A stretch of 64,000 nt of DNA from Alphaproteobacteria bacterium (GCA_018969015.1 JAGWZE010000018.1:1-64000), one strand, 5' to 3'. Positions 7,690 to 16,453 are shown, counted from the first letter of the stretch. Notes: generated from the letters alone by a model not told the origin. Made by a program: numbers and translations.

Positions 7690-8685
7690 GTGGCCACGAT
7701 CGCGATCATCGGCGCCGGCGCCTGGGGGACGGCGCTCGCCCAAGTCGCCGCCGCCGGCGGGGCGGACGTCAAGCTCTGGTGCTTCGAGCCCGAGGTCGCC
7801 CAGTCGATTTCGGCGCACAGGGTCAACGCGCTTTACCTGCCTGGGGCGCCGCTCGATCCGCGGATTTCTCCGACGACGGACCTTCCGGAGGCGGTCGACG
7901 GCGCCGCCGCCATCCTCCTGGTGGCGCCGGCCCAGCACACCCGGGGCGTCGTCCGTCGCCTCGCGCCGAGCGTCGGCCCCGAAACGCCCCTGGTCATGTG
8001 CGCCAAAGGCATCGAGCAGACGACGCTCGCCCTGATGACGGACGTGCTGGCCCAGGAGGCGCCGCACGCGCCGGCCGCCGTGCTGTCCGGGCCCGGCTTC
8101 GCGAAAGACGTCGTGCGCGGCCTGCCCACCGCCACCACCGTCGCCTGCGCCGATCCGAACATCGGCCGCGCGCTCGTCCGCCTGATCGGCCGCCCGACCT
8201 TCCGCCCGTATTTCACCGATGACCTCGTCGGCGCCGAGATCGGCGGGGCCGTGAAGAACGTCATCGCCATCGCCTGCGGCATCGCCGAAGGCCGCAAGCT
8301 CGGGGACGGAGCCCGCGCCGCGCTCGTCACCCGCGGTTTCGCCGAGCTGTCCCGCCTCGGCCGCGCGCTCGGCGCCCGGCAGGAAACCCTCAACGGCCTC
8401 TGCGGCCTCGGCGATCTCGTGCTCACCTGCGGCAGCCTCACCTCGCGCAACACCTCGCTCGGCGCCGCGCTCGGCGAGGGGCGCGCGTTGGCCGACATCA
8501 TGGCTGACCGCCGCAGCGTCGCCGAAGGGGCCGCGACCGCGCCGGCCGTGGTGGCGCTGGCGTCCAAGGTCGGGGTGGCGATGCCGATCTGCGAAGCGGT
8601 CGACGCCGTGCTGCGCGGCGCGCTCGGCGTTGACGCCGCCATCGAAGGCCTGCTTGCGCGGCCGTTCCGGGAGGAGGGAGTCTGA
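7690..8685 (+). CDS. gpsA: NAD(P)-dependent glycerol-3-phosphate dehydrogenase
   Basis: 331 aa from GTG 7690, which has AGGCGG four bases upstream and yields the family N-terminus ATIAIIGAGAWGTALA; an in-frame ATG at 7669 has no ribosome binding site and lies in the TetR palindrome. Reduces dihydroxyacetone phosphate to sn-glycerol 3-phosphate for phospholipid synthesis. The Rossmann GAGAWG, the SGPGFAKDV block, the catalytic lysine region GGAVKNVIAIACGI and the NGLCGLGDLVLTC block are all present. Its stop overlaps the start of the YciI gene (TGATG). Confidence 0.96.
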   Translation: MATIAIIGAGAWGTALAQVAAAGGADVKLWCFEPEVAQSISAHRVNALYLPGAPLDPRISPTTDLPEAVDGAAAILLVAPAQHTRGVVRRLAPSVGPETPLVMCAKGIEQTTLALMTDVLAQEAPHAPAAVLSGPGFAKDVVRGLPTATTVACADPNIGRALVRLIGRPTFRPYFTDDLVGAEIGGAVKNVIAIACGIAEGRKLGDGARAALVTRGFAELSRLGRALGARQETLNGLCGLGDLVLTCGSLTSRNTSLGAALGEGRALADIMADRRSVAEGAATAPAVVALASKVGVAMPICEAVDAVLRGALGVDAAIEGLLARPFREEGV

Positions 8686-8987
8686 TGCCGTTGTTCGTCG
8701 TTCAAGCGTTCGACAAGCCGGGGGCCGGCGCGGTGCGCGCGCAGACCCGCGAAGCCCATCTCGCGCACATTCGCGCGCTCGGCGCCGCCTGTCGTGTCGG
8801 CGGGCCGATGCTCGACGCGGCCGGCGCGCCGATCGGCTCGCTGCTGCTGTTCGACGCGCCCGACCGCGCGACCCTCGACGCCTGGGTCGCCGCCGATCCC
8901 TATACGAAGGCCGGCCTGTTCGCGCGCGTGGACATCTATCCCTTCCGGTGGGTGATCGGCGCGCCCGCGGATCTGGCGTCGCCGTGA
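8685..8987 (+). CDS. YciI-family protein
   Basis: 100 aa. Small ferredoxin-like alpha-beta fold with the YciI hallmark pattern: an R-x-x-H-L-x-H helix (TREAHLAHI), GGPMLD, then the D-P-Y-x-K-A-G-L-F strand-turn (residues about 68-78). YciI proteins are implicated in hydrolytic dechlorination-like or unknown chemistry; the conserved His/Asp pair is retained. The ATG overlaps the gpsA stop and its own stop overlaps the next GTG, so three genes are translationally coupled. A YciI gene after gpsA is common in this class. Confidence 0.9.
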   Translation: MPLFVVQAFDKPGAGAVRAQTREAHLAHIRALGAACRVGGPMLDAAGAPIGSLLLFDAPDRATLDAWVAADPYTKAGLFARVDIYPFRWVIGAPADLASP

Positions 8988-9400
8988 CGACGCCGGACGG
9001 CAAGCCCGATCCGGCGCGACCCGACCCGTTCCGAACGGTCGGCGCGGCCGCGCGGCCCGGCCCCGGCGTGGAGATCGCCGCCTTGTCCGACCTCCCCGAT
9101 CCCGGCGCGATCGTGCGGGACTTTCGGGAGGGCGATGCGCTGTTTTCGATCCTGCTCACCCGCCGGGGCGACGTCGTGCGCGCCTGGCGCAACATGTGTC
9201 CGCACGCGCGCTGGCCGCTCGAACGCCCGGACGGCCGCGTCGTCGTGCAGGAGGGGCGCTACGTGATCTGCTCGGCGCACGGCGCGAGCTTCACGCTGGA
9301 GGACGGCCGGTGCGTCGCGGGGCCGGGGCTCGGGCTCGGCCTGCAGGCGCTGCCGATCGTCGTGGTCGACGGGCGCATCCTCGCCGCCGCGGACGCCTGA
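8984..9400 (+). CDS. Rieske [2Fe-2S] ferredoxin-like protein
   Basis: 138 aa from a GTG at 8984 that overlaps the YciI stop (GTGA). A proline-rich head precedes a single Rieske domain whose ligands are in CPH (residues about 72-74) and CSAH (about 96-99), matching the C-x-H and C-x2-H pair. There is no signal peptide or membrane segment, so it is probably a cytosolic electron carrier or oxygenase-associated ferredoxin. No catalytic oxygenase subunit is nearby, so its partner is unknown. Confidence 0.88.
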   Translation: MTTPDGKPDPARPDPFRTVGAAARPGPGVEIAALSDLPDPGAIVRDFREGDALFSILLTRRGDVVRAWRNMCPHARWPLERPDGRVVVQEGRYVICSAHGASFTLEDGRCVAGPGLGLGLQALPIVVVDGRILAAADA

Positions 9401-9421
9401 GCGGCAATGCAGAACAGCCGA

Positions 9422-9449
9422 ACGGCCGTGCGGGGCGCCGCACGGCCGT
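9422..9449. terminator. Strong hairpin between convergent genes
   Basis: A perfect 12-bp stem, ACGGCCGTGCGG with its complement, closes a four-base loop (9434-9437) in the 74-bp gap between the Rieske gene and the DUF2167 gene. It lacks a T tract on either side, so it is a likely bidirectional stop or mRNA 3-prime end stabiliser rather than a textbook terminator. Confidence 0.55.
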
Positions 9450-9474
9450 CCGTCGTGTCATCGATCCGCGCGCC

Positions 9475-10566
9475 TCAGGACGACGGCGGCGTGATGTTCG
9501 GATCGGGCCCGGAGGGCGGCGGCGATTTGGGCGGCTCGGCCGGCTTCACCTCCTCGACCGAAGGCGTCATCGTCGCGGCGGGCGACGGCTCGGGCGGCGG
9601 CGTGACCGGGCGCGGCGTCAGGATGAGCGTATCCGCTTCCGGCGGCTCGGGCGGTTTGCGGCCATAGATCAACCACAGGATCAGCGGAACGCCGATCAGC
9701 GCGGCCCCGATCCAGGGGAACCAGGACGGCGCGTCCGAGCTCGCCGCGGCCTGCGGCTTCGGCCCGTCGACGCCGGCCGCCTCGGCGACCGCTTTCGTCG
9801 GGCGGGAGCCGGTGATCAGGCCCGGAACGTCGAAGCCAGAGTCGAGATCGCCCTGCTTGAAGTCGGCGTGGGCGCGGCCCGGCGGGAAGGCGACGGCGGC
9901 GATCGCCTTGGCCAGATCGGCCTTGCGGGCGTCGATATCGGCCGAGCGGCAATGGATCGTCACGCCCGTGAATCCGTCGCGGGCGAGCACGCGGCCTTCG
10001 ACACGGACGTTCCGGTCGCTCGGGCTGACGGCCTTGTATTGCTCCGCCCAGCTCAGGGAGGCGCGCTTGGCGTCATAGGCCGGCGGGACGGGCAGCGAGT
10101 CCGGCGCAGGGGCTGCAACGCCGCGGCCGGATTTCACGCTGTCGAGGAACGTGGGCTGGCCGAACTGGTCCGCGCCGGTGCCGGCGACATAGCCGATCGG
10201 CGACCAGGTGAGGACGGCGCCCCAGAACTCCTTGTCCGAAAGCTTGGCCTTTTCGGGCGCGATCATCCCCATGACGTCGCCCGGCGCGGCCGTTTTGCCG
10301 ATCCGGCCCAGATAGGCCTTCGCTTCCGGCGCGCCATAAAGCTTGTAGCCGGCAGGCACGACGATCGTGCCGCCGCTCGGCAGGGGCACGGTGCCGGTGA
10401 CGCCCGTCGGCGCGGCCGGGCCGGCGACCGGGGGCGGCGCGCCCGATCCGGCCTGCCGCAACGGCTTGGTCGCGCCTTTGCCATCGGCCCAGGCTGGCAT
10501 GACGCCGCCCGGCGCCGCGAAACACAGGAGCAGCGCCGCCGCCGCCGCTGCGATCCAACGAGTCAT
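9475..10566 (-). CDS. DUF2167 membrane-anchored protein
   Basis: 363 aa. A cleavable signal peptide (residues 1-27, ending AWA), the DUF2167 body with V-x-x-G-Y-K-L-Y and the FWGAVLTWSPIGYV region, one C-terminal membrane helix (about 280-300) and a roughly 60-residue proline/glutamate-rich cytoplasmic tail. The family (COG4714) is annotated elsewhere as a membrane-anchored protein linked to amylopullulanase regulation, which is weakly supported. Transcribed leftward and convergent with the Rieske gene. No specific function can be assigned. Confidence 0.88.
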   Translation of the reverse strand: MTRWIAAAAAALLLCFAAPGGVMPAWADGKGATKPLRQAGSGAPPPVAGPAAPTGVTGTVPLPSGGTIVVPAGYKLYGAPEAKAYLGRIGKTAAPGDVMGMIAPEKAKLSDKEFWGAVLTWSPIGYVAGTGADQFGQPTFLDSVKSGRGVAAPAPDSLPVPPAYDAKRASLSWAEQYKAVSPSDRNVRVEGRVLARDGFTGVTIHCRSADIDARKADLAKAIAAVAFPPGRAHADFKQGDLDSGFDVPGLITGSRPTKAVAEAAGVDGPKPQAAASSDAPSWFPWIGAALIGVPLILWLIYGRKPPEPPEADTLILTPRPVTPPPEPSPAATMTPSVEEVKPAEPPKSPPPSGPDPNITPPSS

Positions 10567-10645
10567 GAAGATCCCCCGATCTCGGTTTCCCCCAAGTGCT
10601 TCAACCGTTAACGGATGCGGACTGCTTTGTCGCGGGGGGCTGCAG

Positions 10646-11533
10646 TTACGGTTCGGTTACGTGCCCGAGATCGGCCGCAGCGGCCTTGAGGGCGTCCGTC
10701 ACCGCGGCCCGCCATGCCGGCAGCGTCGCCGCGCCGGCCGCGGCGGGGGGATAGAGCACGCTGCGCGACGCGTTGACGACGCCGCCTTCGAGCCGCCCGT
10801 CGGCGCCGCGCACGAACCCGGCCACCGCATCGGCCGCCGAGGCGCCCTGGGCGCCGTAGCCGGGCACGAGAAACAGCGCCGTCGGCATCAGCGCGCGCAG
10901 GCGTTTGGCTTCATCCGGCCAGGTGGCGCCGGCCACCGCCATCAGGCCGGACCAGCCGGTTTCACCTTGCAGGCGCGCCGCGAACGGCGCGAGCCCTTCG
11001 GCGACGCGCGCCCACACCGGCGCGCCGTCGACCCTCAGATCCTGCACGTCGCGCGCGCCCGGATTGGACGTCCGCACCAGCACCGCCACGCCCGCCCCGC
11101 TGCGCGCCGCGCGCGCCACGAACGGCTCGATCGTGTCGAAGCCCATGTAGGGATTGACCGTCACAGCATCGGCCGCGAACGGCGCGCCAAGCGCGGCTTC
11201 GGCATAGCCCTCCGCCGTCGTGCCGATATCGCCGCGCTTGGCGTCGAGAAGAACGAGCAGGCCAAGATCGCGCGCCATGGCGCACAGCCGTTGCGCCGCC
11301 GCGTAGCCCTCCGCGCCATAGCGCTCGAACAGGCCGAGCTGCGGCTTCACCACCGCCGCGCAGGGCGCCGCGAGCGTCAAGACTTCGGCGAAGAACGCCT
11401 CGACCGCGGCGACCGACGTCGCGGCGTCCCCGAACAAGGAGGGGATCTTGTCGGGAAACGGATCGAGGCCGACGCACAAGGGCGACCGGCGCCGCCGCAC
11501 CGCCTCGATCAGCCGGTCGGCGAATGGCGTCAT
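10646..11533 (-). CDS. pyrF: Orotidine-5-phosphate decarboxylase, type 2
   Basis: 295 aa. Last step of UMP synthesis. The long form with CVGLDPFPDKIP near the N-terminus and the catalytic block LLDAKRGDIGTTA (about residues 84-96) is diagnostic of subfamily 2, which is longer than the E. coli enzyme. The start at 11533 overlaps the stop of the upstream protease gene by 4 nt (ATGA), choosing it over an ATG six codons upstream. Pairing with a membrane protease is unusual, but the overlap shows they share a transcript. Confidence 0.95.
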   Translation of the reverse strand: MTPFADRLIEAVRRRRSPLCVGLDPFPDKIPSLFGDAATSVAAVEAFFAEVLTLAAPCAAVVKPQLGLFERYGAEGYAAAQRLCAMARDLGLLVLLDAKRGDIGTTAEGYAEAALGAPFAADAVTVNPYMGFDTIEPFVARAARSGAGVAVLVRTSNPGARDVQDLRVDGAPVWARVAEGLAPFAARLQGETGWSGLMAVAGATWPDEAKRLRALMPTALFLVPGYGAQGASAADAVAGFVRGADGRLEGGVVNASRSVLYPPAAAGAATLPAWRAAVTDALKAAAADLGHVTEP

Positions 11534-12381
11534 GGCTCGTTGGCCACGCAAACCACCGGCGCCACGGCGAGCGCGCGGCGCAGCTTGTCGGCCTCGAGGC
11601 CGTAATTGGTGAGCGTCAATTCGGGCGCCGGCGCGCCTTTCGGATCGACGGCGTTGAGCTTCAAGAGCTGCACGATGCTCGCCGGCGCGGCCGTGTAGAT
11701 GCGCCCGCGCCGCGCCGATTCCGCGATCGTCACGCCGACGACGCGGCCCTGGGCGTCGAACACCGGACCGCCGCTCATGCCGGCGAGCGTGCCGATGACG
11801 CCTTTGGTCCGGCCGAGTTCGGCCCAGGCCAGCACCGGCTCTTCGAGCTCGTAGCGGCCGCGTGCGATCAGCGTCTCGCGGCCGATCAGGCGCGTCGCGG
11901 CTTCGCCCGGCCGGCCTTGCGGGTAGCCGATGTGGAAGGCCGTCTGGCCGATGCGGAAATCGTCTTCGGAGAGGTCGAGCTTCAGCGGCTCGGGGGCGCG
12001 GTCAGTTTTGATCAGCGCCAGATCGGCGAAGCGCGCGATACGCACCTCCATCGCCTCGACGGCGCGCCCGCGACCCACCACCACGCCGACGCGGTCACAC
12101 GCATCGACGACGTGGCGCGCCGTCAGCCACCAGCCGTCCTTGTCGATCGCGAAGGCGGTGCCGACGCCCGAGGCCACCGGCCCGACCTCGACCATGACTT
12201 CGGGATCGAACTGCGAGGGGCCGGGCAGGAGCGGTCCGTCAACGCCGCCGGGTGCGGCCGGGGCTTCGAGTTCGGCCGGCGGGGCCGGCGGCGCGTCCGC
12301 CTGCTCGTCCACCCGGCTGAGCACCCACAGGAGGCCCACCAGGACGAGGACATAGATGAGCCAGTCGGGCAGGCGCGGCAT
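11530..12381 (-). CDS. Membrane-anchored trypsin-like serine protease
   Basis: 283 aa. A single N-terminal membrane helix (residues 7-22) and a proline/alanine linker precede a trypsin-like fold with the full triad: His90 in TARHVVD, Asp120 in FADLALIK, Ser203 in GMSGGP. There is no PDZ domain, so it is a short DegP-related S1C or trypsin_2 protease with its catalytic domain in the periplasm. It sits 6 nt downstream of the DUF350 gene and overlaps pyrF. Substrate unknown; envelope quality control is inference. Confidence 0.9.
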   Translation of the reverse strand: MPRLPDWLIYVLVLVGLLWVLSRVDEQADAPPAPPAELEAPAAPGGVDGPLLPGPSQFDPEVMVEVGPVASGVGTAFAIDKDGWWLTARHVVDACDRVGVVVGRGRAVEAMEVRIARFADLALIKTDRAPEPLKLDLSEDDFRIGQTAFHIGYPQGRPGEAATRLIGRETLIARGRYELEEPVLAWAELGRTKGVIGTLAGMSGGPVFDAQGRVVGVTIAESARRGRIYTAAPASIVQLLKLNAVDPKGAPAPELTLTNYGLEADKLRRALAVAPVVCVANEP

Positions 12382-12387
12382 GGCGGA

Positions 12388-12852
12388 TCAGCCGAAACCG
12401 GGCGCGAGGGCGGTCGTTCGGAAGAGGCTCAGGGAGGGATCGGTCACGGCGCCAGACAGGATGATCGCCACGCCCACCTTCACCGAGAACACCATCAGGG
12501 CGGCGGCGACGTCGCCTTCCGCGATCCTGCGCGGGAGCCCGTGAAGCACCATATCCACGACACGAAACGCGATCAGCTGGATGAGAAGGATGACCACGCC
12601 CCACACCACGAGGTCCAGCACGCCGAACGCGTGGGCCAGGCAGGAGGAGAGCGGAATGGCGAGACCGAGCACGACGCCGCCGAACGCCACCGCCGCGGAG
12701 GGGTTACCCTCGCGGATCAGCGCGAGCTCTTTGTGCGGCGTCAGCAGCACATAGATGACGAGCGCGGCCGAAAACATGCCGAGCGCCGCCCCGAGCTGGA
12801 TCAGGAAATCGTCGAACCCGGACAGGAAGGCTTGAACTGCGGACAATTCCAT
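12388..12852 (-). CDS. DUF350 integral membrane protein
   Basis: 154 aa with four predicted membrane helices (about residues 17-37, 52-72, 78-100, 118-138) separated by short loops; the REGNPSAAVAFGG motif after helix 1 and the internal two-fold repeat identify the DUF350 (UPF0719) family. The function of the family is not established; it is often near envelope or stress genes. It leads the three-gene leftward unit with the protease and pyrF. Confidence 0.88.
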   Translation of the reverse strand: MELSAVQAFLSGFDDFLIQLGAALGMFSAALVIYVLLTPHKELALIREGNPSAAVAFGGVVLGLAIPLSSCLAHAFGVLDLVVWGVVILLIQLIAFRVVDMVLHGLPRRIAEGDVAAALMVFSVKVGVAIILSGAVTDPSLSLFRTTALAPGFG

Positions 12853-12997
12853 GGTCGCCCAATCCTAGACAGCGGGTCCTCGCGGCCTAGCCGTTCATAT
12901 GTGAGGGCGTCAAGCGAAGAGGGCGCCTCGAGCGAAAGCGCGCCGCCGGACGGCCAAGCAGCGGCGCGCCGTCGCGCCAGGGAAAAAGGAGAACACC

Positions 12998-13783
12998 ATG
13001 CCGGATCGAACGAAGACCGCTATCGTCACGGGCTCCACCAGCGGCATCGGGCTGGCGATCGCCCAGGGCTTCGCCCGGTCGGGCATGAACGTCGTGCTGA
13101 ATGGGTTCGGCGACGCGGCCGCGATCGAGAAGATCCGCGCCGACCTCGAAAAGGAAACCGGCGCGCGCGTGTTCTATGACGGCGCCAACCTGATGAAGGC
13201 GGACGAAGCCGGCGCGCTCGTGACCCGGACCGAAGCGGCGCTGGGCAGCGTGGACGTGCTCGTCAACAATGCCGGCATCCAGCACGTCTCGCCGATCGAG
13301 GACTTCCCCCTCGAGAAGTGGGACCAGATCCTCGCCCTCAATCTCTCGGCGGCGTTCTGGACGATCCGCGCCGCCATGGCCGGGATGAAGGCGCGCCGCT
13401 ATGGCCGCATCATCAACACGGCCTCCGCGCACGCGCTCGTGGCCTCGCCGTTCAAGAGCGCCTATGTCGCCGCCAAGCACGGGATCCTCGGCCTGACGAA
13501 AACGGTCGCCCTGGAAGGCGCGCAGTTCAACGTGCGCTGCAACGCGATCTCGCCGGGCTACGTGCTCACGCCGCTCGTGGAAAACCAGATCCCCGACACC
13601 ATGAAGGCGCGGAACATGACGCGCGAACAGGTCATAAACGACGTCCTGCTCGCCGCGCAGCCGACGAAGGAATTCGTCAAGCCGGAGGACATCGCCGCGT
13701 TCTGCCTCTTCCTCGTCAGTGACGCCGCCAACCAGATCAACGGCGCCTCTCTCAGCATCGACGGCGGCTGGACCGCACAGTAA
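12998..13783 (+). CDS. bdhA: 3-hydroxybutyrate dehydrogenase (SDR)
   Basis: 261 aa. Oxidises D-3-hydroxybutyrate to acetoacetate with NAD, usually in polyhydroxybutyrate or ketone-body turnover. The nucleotide motif TGSTSGIG, NNAGIQH, catalytic Ser in TASAHALVAS and YVAAK (about residues 155-159) are present; NNAGIQHVSPIEDFP and the LVENQIPD substrate loop are characteristic of this enzyme within SDRs. GGAAAAAGGAGA precedes the ATG. It is divergent from the DUF350 gene. Confidence 0.95.
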   Translation: MPDRTKTAIVTGSTSGIGLAIAQGFARSGMNVVLNGFGDAAAIEKIRADLEKETGARVFYDGANLMKADEAGALVTRTEAALGSVDVLVNNAGIQHVSPIEDFPLEKWDQILALNLSAAFWTIRAAMAGMKARRYGRIINTASAHALVASPFKSAYVAAKHGILGLTKTVALEGAQFNVRCNAISPGYVLTPLVENQIPDTMKARNMTREQVINDVLLAAQPTKEFVKPEDIAAFCLFLVSDAANQINGASLSIDGGWTAQ

Positions 13784-13812
13784 TCAGACGCGCCACGCAC
13801 ACGGAGATCCTC

Positions 13813-14217
13813 ATGTCCGACAGCGCACAAAGTTATGGTCAAGGCGGCGACTCGGACGCGTGGCGATCCGAGGAGGGGCGCATCAGCGCGCTCGCCGTCT
13901 GGGGCCTTTATCTGTTGTCGATCCCGAGCTTCGCGGTGTTTGCGCTCGTCGGCGTGATCGTGGCCTACGTGCAGCGCGACGGCTCCGGCGCGCTCGCCGG
14001 CCGCCATTTCGACGCGCAGATTCGCCTGTTCTGGATCGCCTTCGCCTGGGGCGTGGCCTTGTTCTTCGCCTCGATCGCGGCCTGGGCGCTGACGATCGTG
14101 CTGATCGGCTTCCCGCTCCTGTGGCTGATCGGCGTGGCGGGCTTCATCGTGATGGTGTGGTTCACGGTGAAGAGCGTGTTCGGGCTCGTACGCCTGCTCG
14201 ACGGGCGCGGTCCCTGA
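13813..14217 (+). CDS. DUF4870-like small membrane protein
   Basis: 134 aa. A hydrophilic serine/glutamine-rich head is followed by three membrane helices (about residues 28-50, 70-92, 94-118). Layout and the H-F-D-x-Q motif after helix 1 (GRHFDAQIRLFW) fit the DUF4870/COG3671 group of predicted membrane proteins. It lies 29 nt after bdhA and 22 nt before the patatin gene, so the three are probably co-transcribed. Function unknown. Confidence 0.8.
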   Translation: MSDSAQSYGQGGDSDAWRSEEGRISALAVWGLYLLSIPSFAVFALVGVIVAYVQRDGSGALAGRHFDAQIRLFWIAFAWGVALFFASIAAWALTIVLIGFPLLWLIGVAGFIVMVWFTVKSVFGLVRLLDGRGP

Positions 14218-14239
14218 TCCAACGCAGGCGGGGACGCGC

Positions 14240-15382
14240 ATGGCCAGGCGGGGCGCCAAGAAGATCAATCTCGCGTTGCAGGGCGGCGGCGCGCTCGGCG
14301 CCTATACGTGGGGCGTGGTCGATCGTCTTCTGGAAGACGATCGGATCGAGATCGTCGCCGTCAGCGGCGCGAGCGCGGGGGCCATGAACGCCGTCGTGCT
14401 CGTCGAGGGGCTGGAAGAGGGCGGGCGCGAAGGCGCACGCGCGGCGCTGCGACGCTTCTGGACGGGCGTGGCCGACGCCGGGCGCGCCAATCCGTTCCGC
14501 CGCACGCCGCTCGAGGCCCTGCTGGGGCAGTGGGCGCCCGCCTGGGCCAGTGTCGCGCTCGTCAATCCGCTCGCGCTCTGGTTCGATATGCTCACGCGCG
14601 TCGCTTCGCCCTACGAATTCAATCCGCTCAACGTGAATCCGCTGAAGGAGGTGTTGTCCGATCTCGTCGATTTCGATCGCGTGCGCGCCTGCAAGGCCGT
14701 GCGCCTTTTCATTTCGGCCACGAACGTCGAGACCGGGCGCGTGCGCGTCTTCACCAATTCCGAGATCACCGCCGATCACGTCATGGCGTCGGCGTGTCTG
14801 CCGCTCCTGTTCCAGGCCGTCGAGATCGAGGGCGAGCCCTATTGGGACGGCGGCTACATGGGCAACCCGGCCTTGTTTCCGCTGTTCGAAACGCCGGATA
14901 CGGCGGATATCGTGATCGTCCAGATCAACCCGATCGAGCGCCCCGGCGCGCCGCGGCGCGCGCGCGACATCACCGCGCGCGTCAACGAGATCACCTTCAA
15001 CGCCGCGCTGCTGCGCGAACTGCGCGCGATCGAGTTCGTCGCGCGCCTTCTGGACGAAGGCCGTCTCGACGCCGTGCGGTACCGCAAGGTGCTCGTCCAC
15101 ACGATCAGCGACGATCCCTCGCTGCTCGCGCTCGACGTCCAGTCCGACATGAACACCGATTTCGTGTTTTTCGAGCGCCTGTTCGGCATCGGCCGCATGG
15201 CCTGCGATCGCTGGCTCGACGCGCATTTCGACGCGCTCGGCGACCGCTCGACGGTGGATCTGCGGCGCATGTTCCAGGGCGAGGTGGGGCCGCTCGCCGC
15301 GGCGCCCCGGCGGGAACGCACGATGAAGAGCCGGGCGCGCCGCGCCGCAGCGGACGACGGCGCAGGCGGCGACGCCGGCTGA
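14240..15382 (+). CDS. Patatin-like phospholipase
   Basis: 380 aa. Oxyanion loop GGGALG (residues 15-20), nucleophile elbow GASAG (Ser45) and catalytic Asp in WDGGY form the Ser-Asp dyad of bacterial patatins. No signal peptide is seen, so it is cytoplasmic or membrane-peripheral. The length and a basic C-terminal tail (RARRAAADDG) fit the group that lies near bdhA/phaZ in polyhydroxyalkanoate-forming Alphaproteobacteria, so a role in lipid or storage-granule metabolism is possible but inferred. Confidence 0.92.
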   Translation: MARRGAKKINLALQGGGALGAYTWGVVDRLLEDDRIEIVAVSGASAGAMNAVVLVEGLEEGGREGARAALRRFWTGVADAGRANPFRRTPLEALLGQWAPAWASVALVNPLALWFDMLTRVASPYEFNPLNVNPLKEVLSDLVDFDRVRACKAVRLFISATNVETGRVRVFTNSEITADHVMASACLPLLFQAVEIEGEPYWDGGYMGNPALFPLFETPDTADIVIVQINPIERPGAPRRARDITARVNEITFNAALLRELRAIEFVARLLDEGRLDAVRYRKVLVHTISDDPSLLALDVQSDMNTDFVFFERLFGIGRMACDRWLDAHFDALGDRSTVDLRRMFQGEVGPLAAAPRRERTMKSRARRAAADDGAGGDAG

Positions 15383-15412
15383 TCCTTTACGCACTCTTAA
15401 CGGCGCGGCGCG

Positions 15413-15883
15413 ATGCTCCGCGCCATGTCGATTTCGTCCCCCCGCATGTCCGTGTTGCGCGCCGGCGCGTTCGCCCTCGTCCTCGCCGTCGCGGCGTCGC
15501 CCGCGTTCGCGGCCGGCAAGCCCGCGGCGAAAGGCGGCGTCAACGACGAAGCCGCGCGCCGCATCACGGTGGCGGAATCCTACGTGCCGCAGTTCGGCCT
15601 GACCGCGACCGTGAGCGCGAACTATGCCCGCGCGGGGATGATCACCGTCGACGCCGGGCTCGACGTGCCCGATCCGGCGCTGCGGGCCAAGCTGCAGAAA
15701 ATGGCGCCGCGCGTGCGCGACGCCCTGCGCTCGGCGCTGGCGGAATACGCCAATACCCACTACCGGCCGGGCGCCGCGCCCGATCCGGATACGATCGCGC
15801 GCATGCTGCAACTCGCCATCAACCGCGAGACCGGCGGCGCCGGCGCGAAGGTCCTCCTCGCCAACGTGATGGTGCAGCGCTAG
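15413..15883 (+). CDS. Secreted FliL-like C-domain protein
   Basis: 156 aa; starts at 15413, 15425 and 15446 are all possible and none has a clear ribosome binding site. A signal peptide (ending AFA about residue 33) precedes one domain whose pattern, D-P-x-L-R-x-K-L then P-R-V-R-D-A-L then P-D-P-D-T-I then V-x-V-Q-R at the very end, resembles the C-terminal domain of FliL/stomatin-like flagellar proteins. No flagellar gene is nearby. Functional assignment beyond resemblance is not justified. Confidence 0.65.
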   Translation: MLRAMSISSPRMSVLRAGAFALVLAVAASPAFAAGKPAAKGGVNDEAARRITVAESYVPQFGLTATVSANYARAGMITVDAGLDVPDPALRAKLQKMAPRVRDALRSALAEYANTHYRPGAAPDPDTIARMLQLAINRETGGAGAKVLLANVMVQR

Positions 15884-15892
15884 CGCGCAGCG

Positions 15893-16453
15893 TCAGCGCT
15901 CGGCGCACGCCGGGTTGTAGGCGACCGTCGCCATGCCATTGCCTTTGATCGGCGCGAAGGCGGCGGTCGGCGTGTCCTCGCGCAGCACGGGCTTGGCGTT
16001 CTCGTCCTGGATTTCGCGACCGATGATCGCGAACTCCTGCGTCGCGCAGCGGTAGCGCAGCCGCACGAGCTCCTGGCTGTAGGCGACTTTGCGCACCACC
16101 GTCGGTTCGTCGATGGTGGTCTGCTGCGGATTGCCGTGGGTGATCCGGAGGAGAATGTCGACGACGCCTTCGGCGGGCTTCTTCAGCCCCTTCAGGTCGT
16201 AGGAGATGTTGCCGCCATCCGACGTGTTGGCGATCGGCACCCATTGCGGCAGCAGTTCGATGTAGCGCTCGCCGAGCGATTCCTGGTTCGGATCTTTCTG
16301 CGCGCCGGCCGCGGCGATCGCGGGGGCGGGGGCAGGGGCAGGGGCGGCGGCGGGCGCATCTTTCGCGGCCGGCGCCGGCTGGCCGCAGGCGGCCAGCGCG
16401 GCGGCAATGACGACGGCGCCGAGGCTACGGATCAGGATCGTGTTCGTGCGCAT
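15893..16453 (-). CDS. Predicted outer-membrane lipoprotein
   Basis: 186 aa. A lipoprotein signal with the lipobox LAAC (Cys22) is followed by an alanine/proline linker of about 25 residues and a soluble beta-rich domain of unknown family containing two cysteines (RYRCATQEF and NPACAER) that may form a disulphide. It lies 9 nt after the SDR gene, in the same direction. Similar to uncharacterised surface lipoproteins of Caulobacterales; no function is proposed. Confidence 0.8.
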   Translation of the reverse strand: MRTNTILIRSLGAVVIAAALAACGQPAPAAKDAPAAAPAPAPAPAIAAAGAQKDPNQESLGERYIELLPQWVPIANTSDGGNISYDLKGLKKPAEGVVDILLRITHGNPQQTTIDEPTVVRKVAYSQELVRLRYRCATQEFAIIGREIQDENAKPVLREDTPTAAFAPIKGNGMATVAYNPACAER

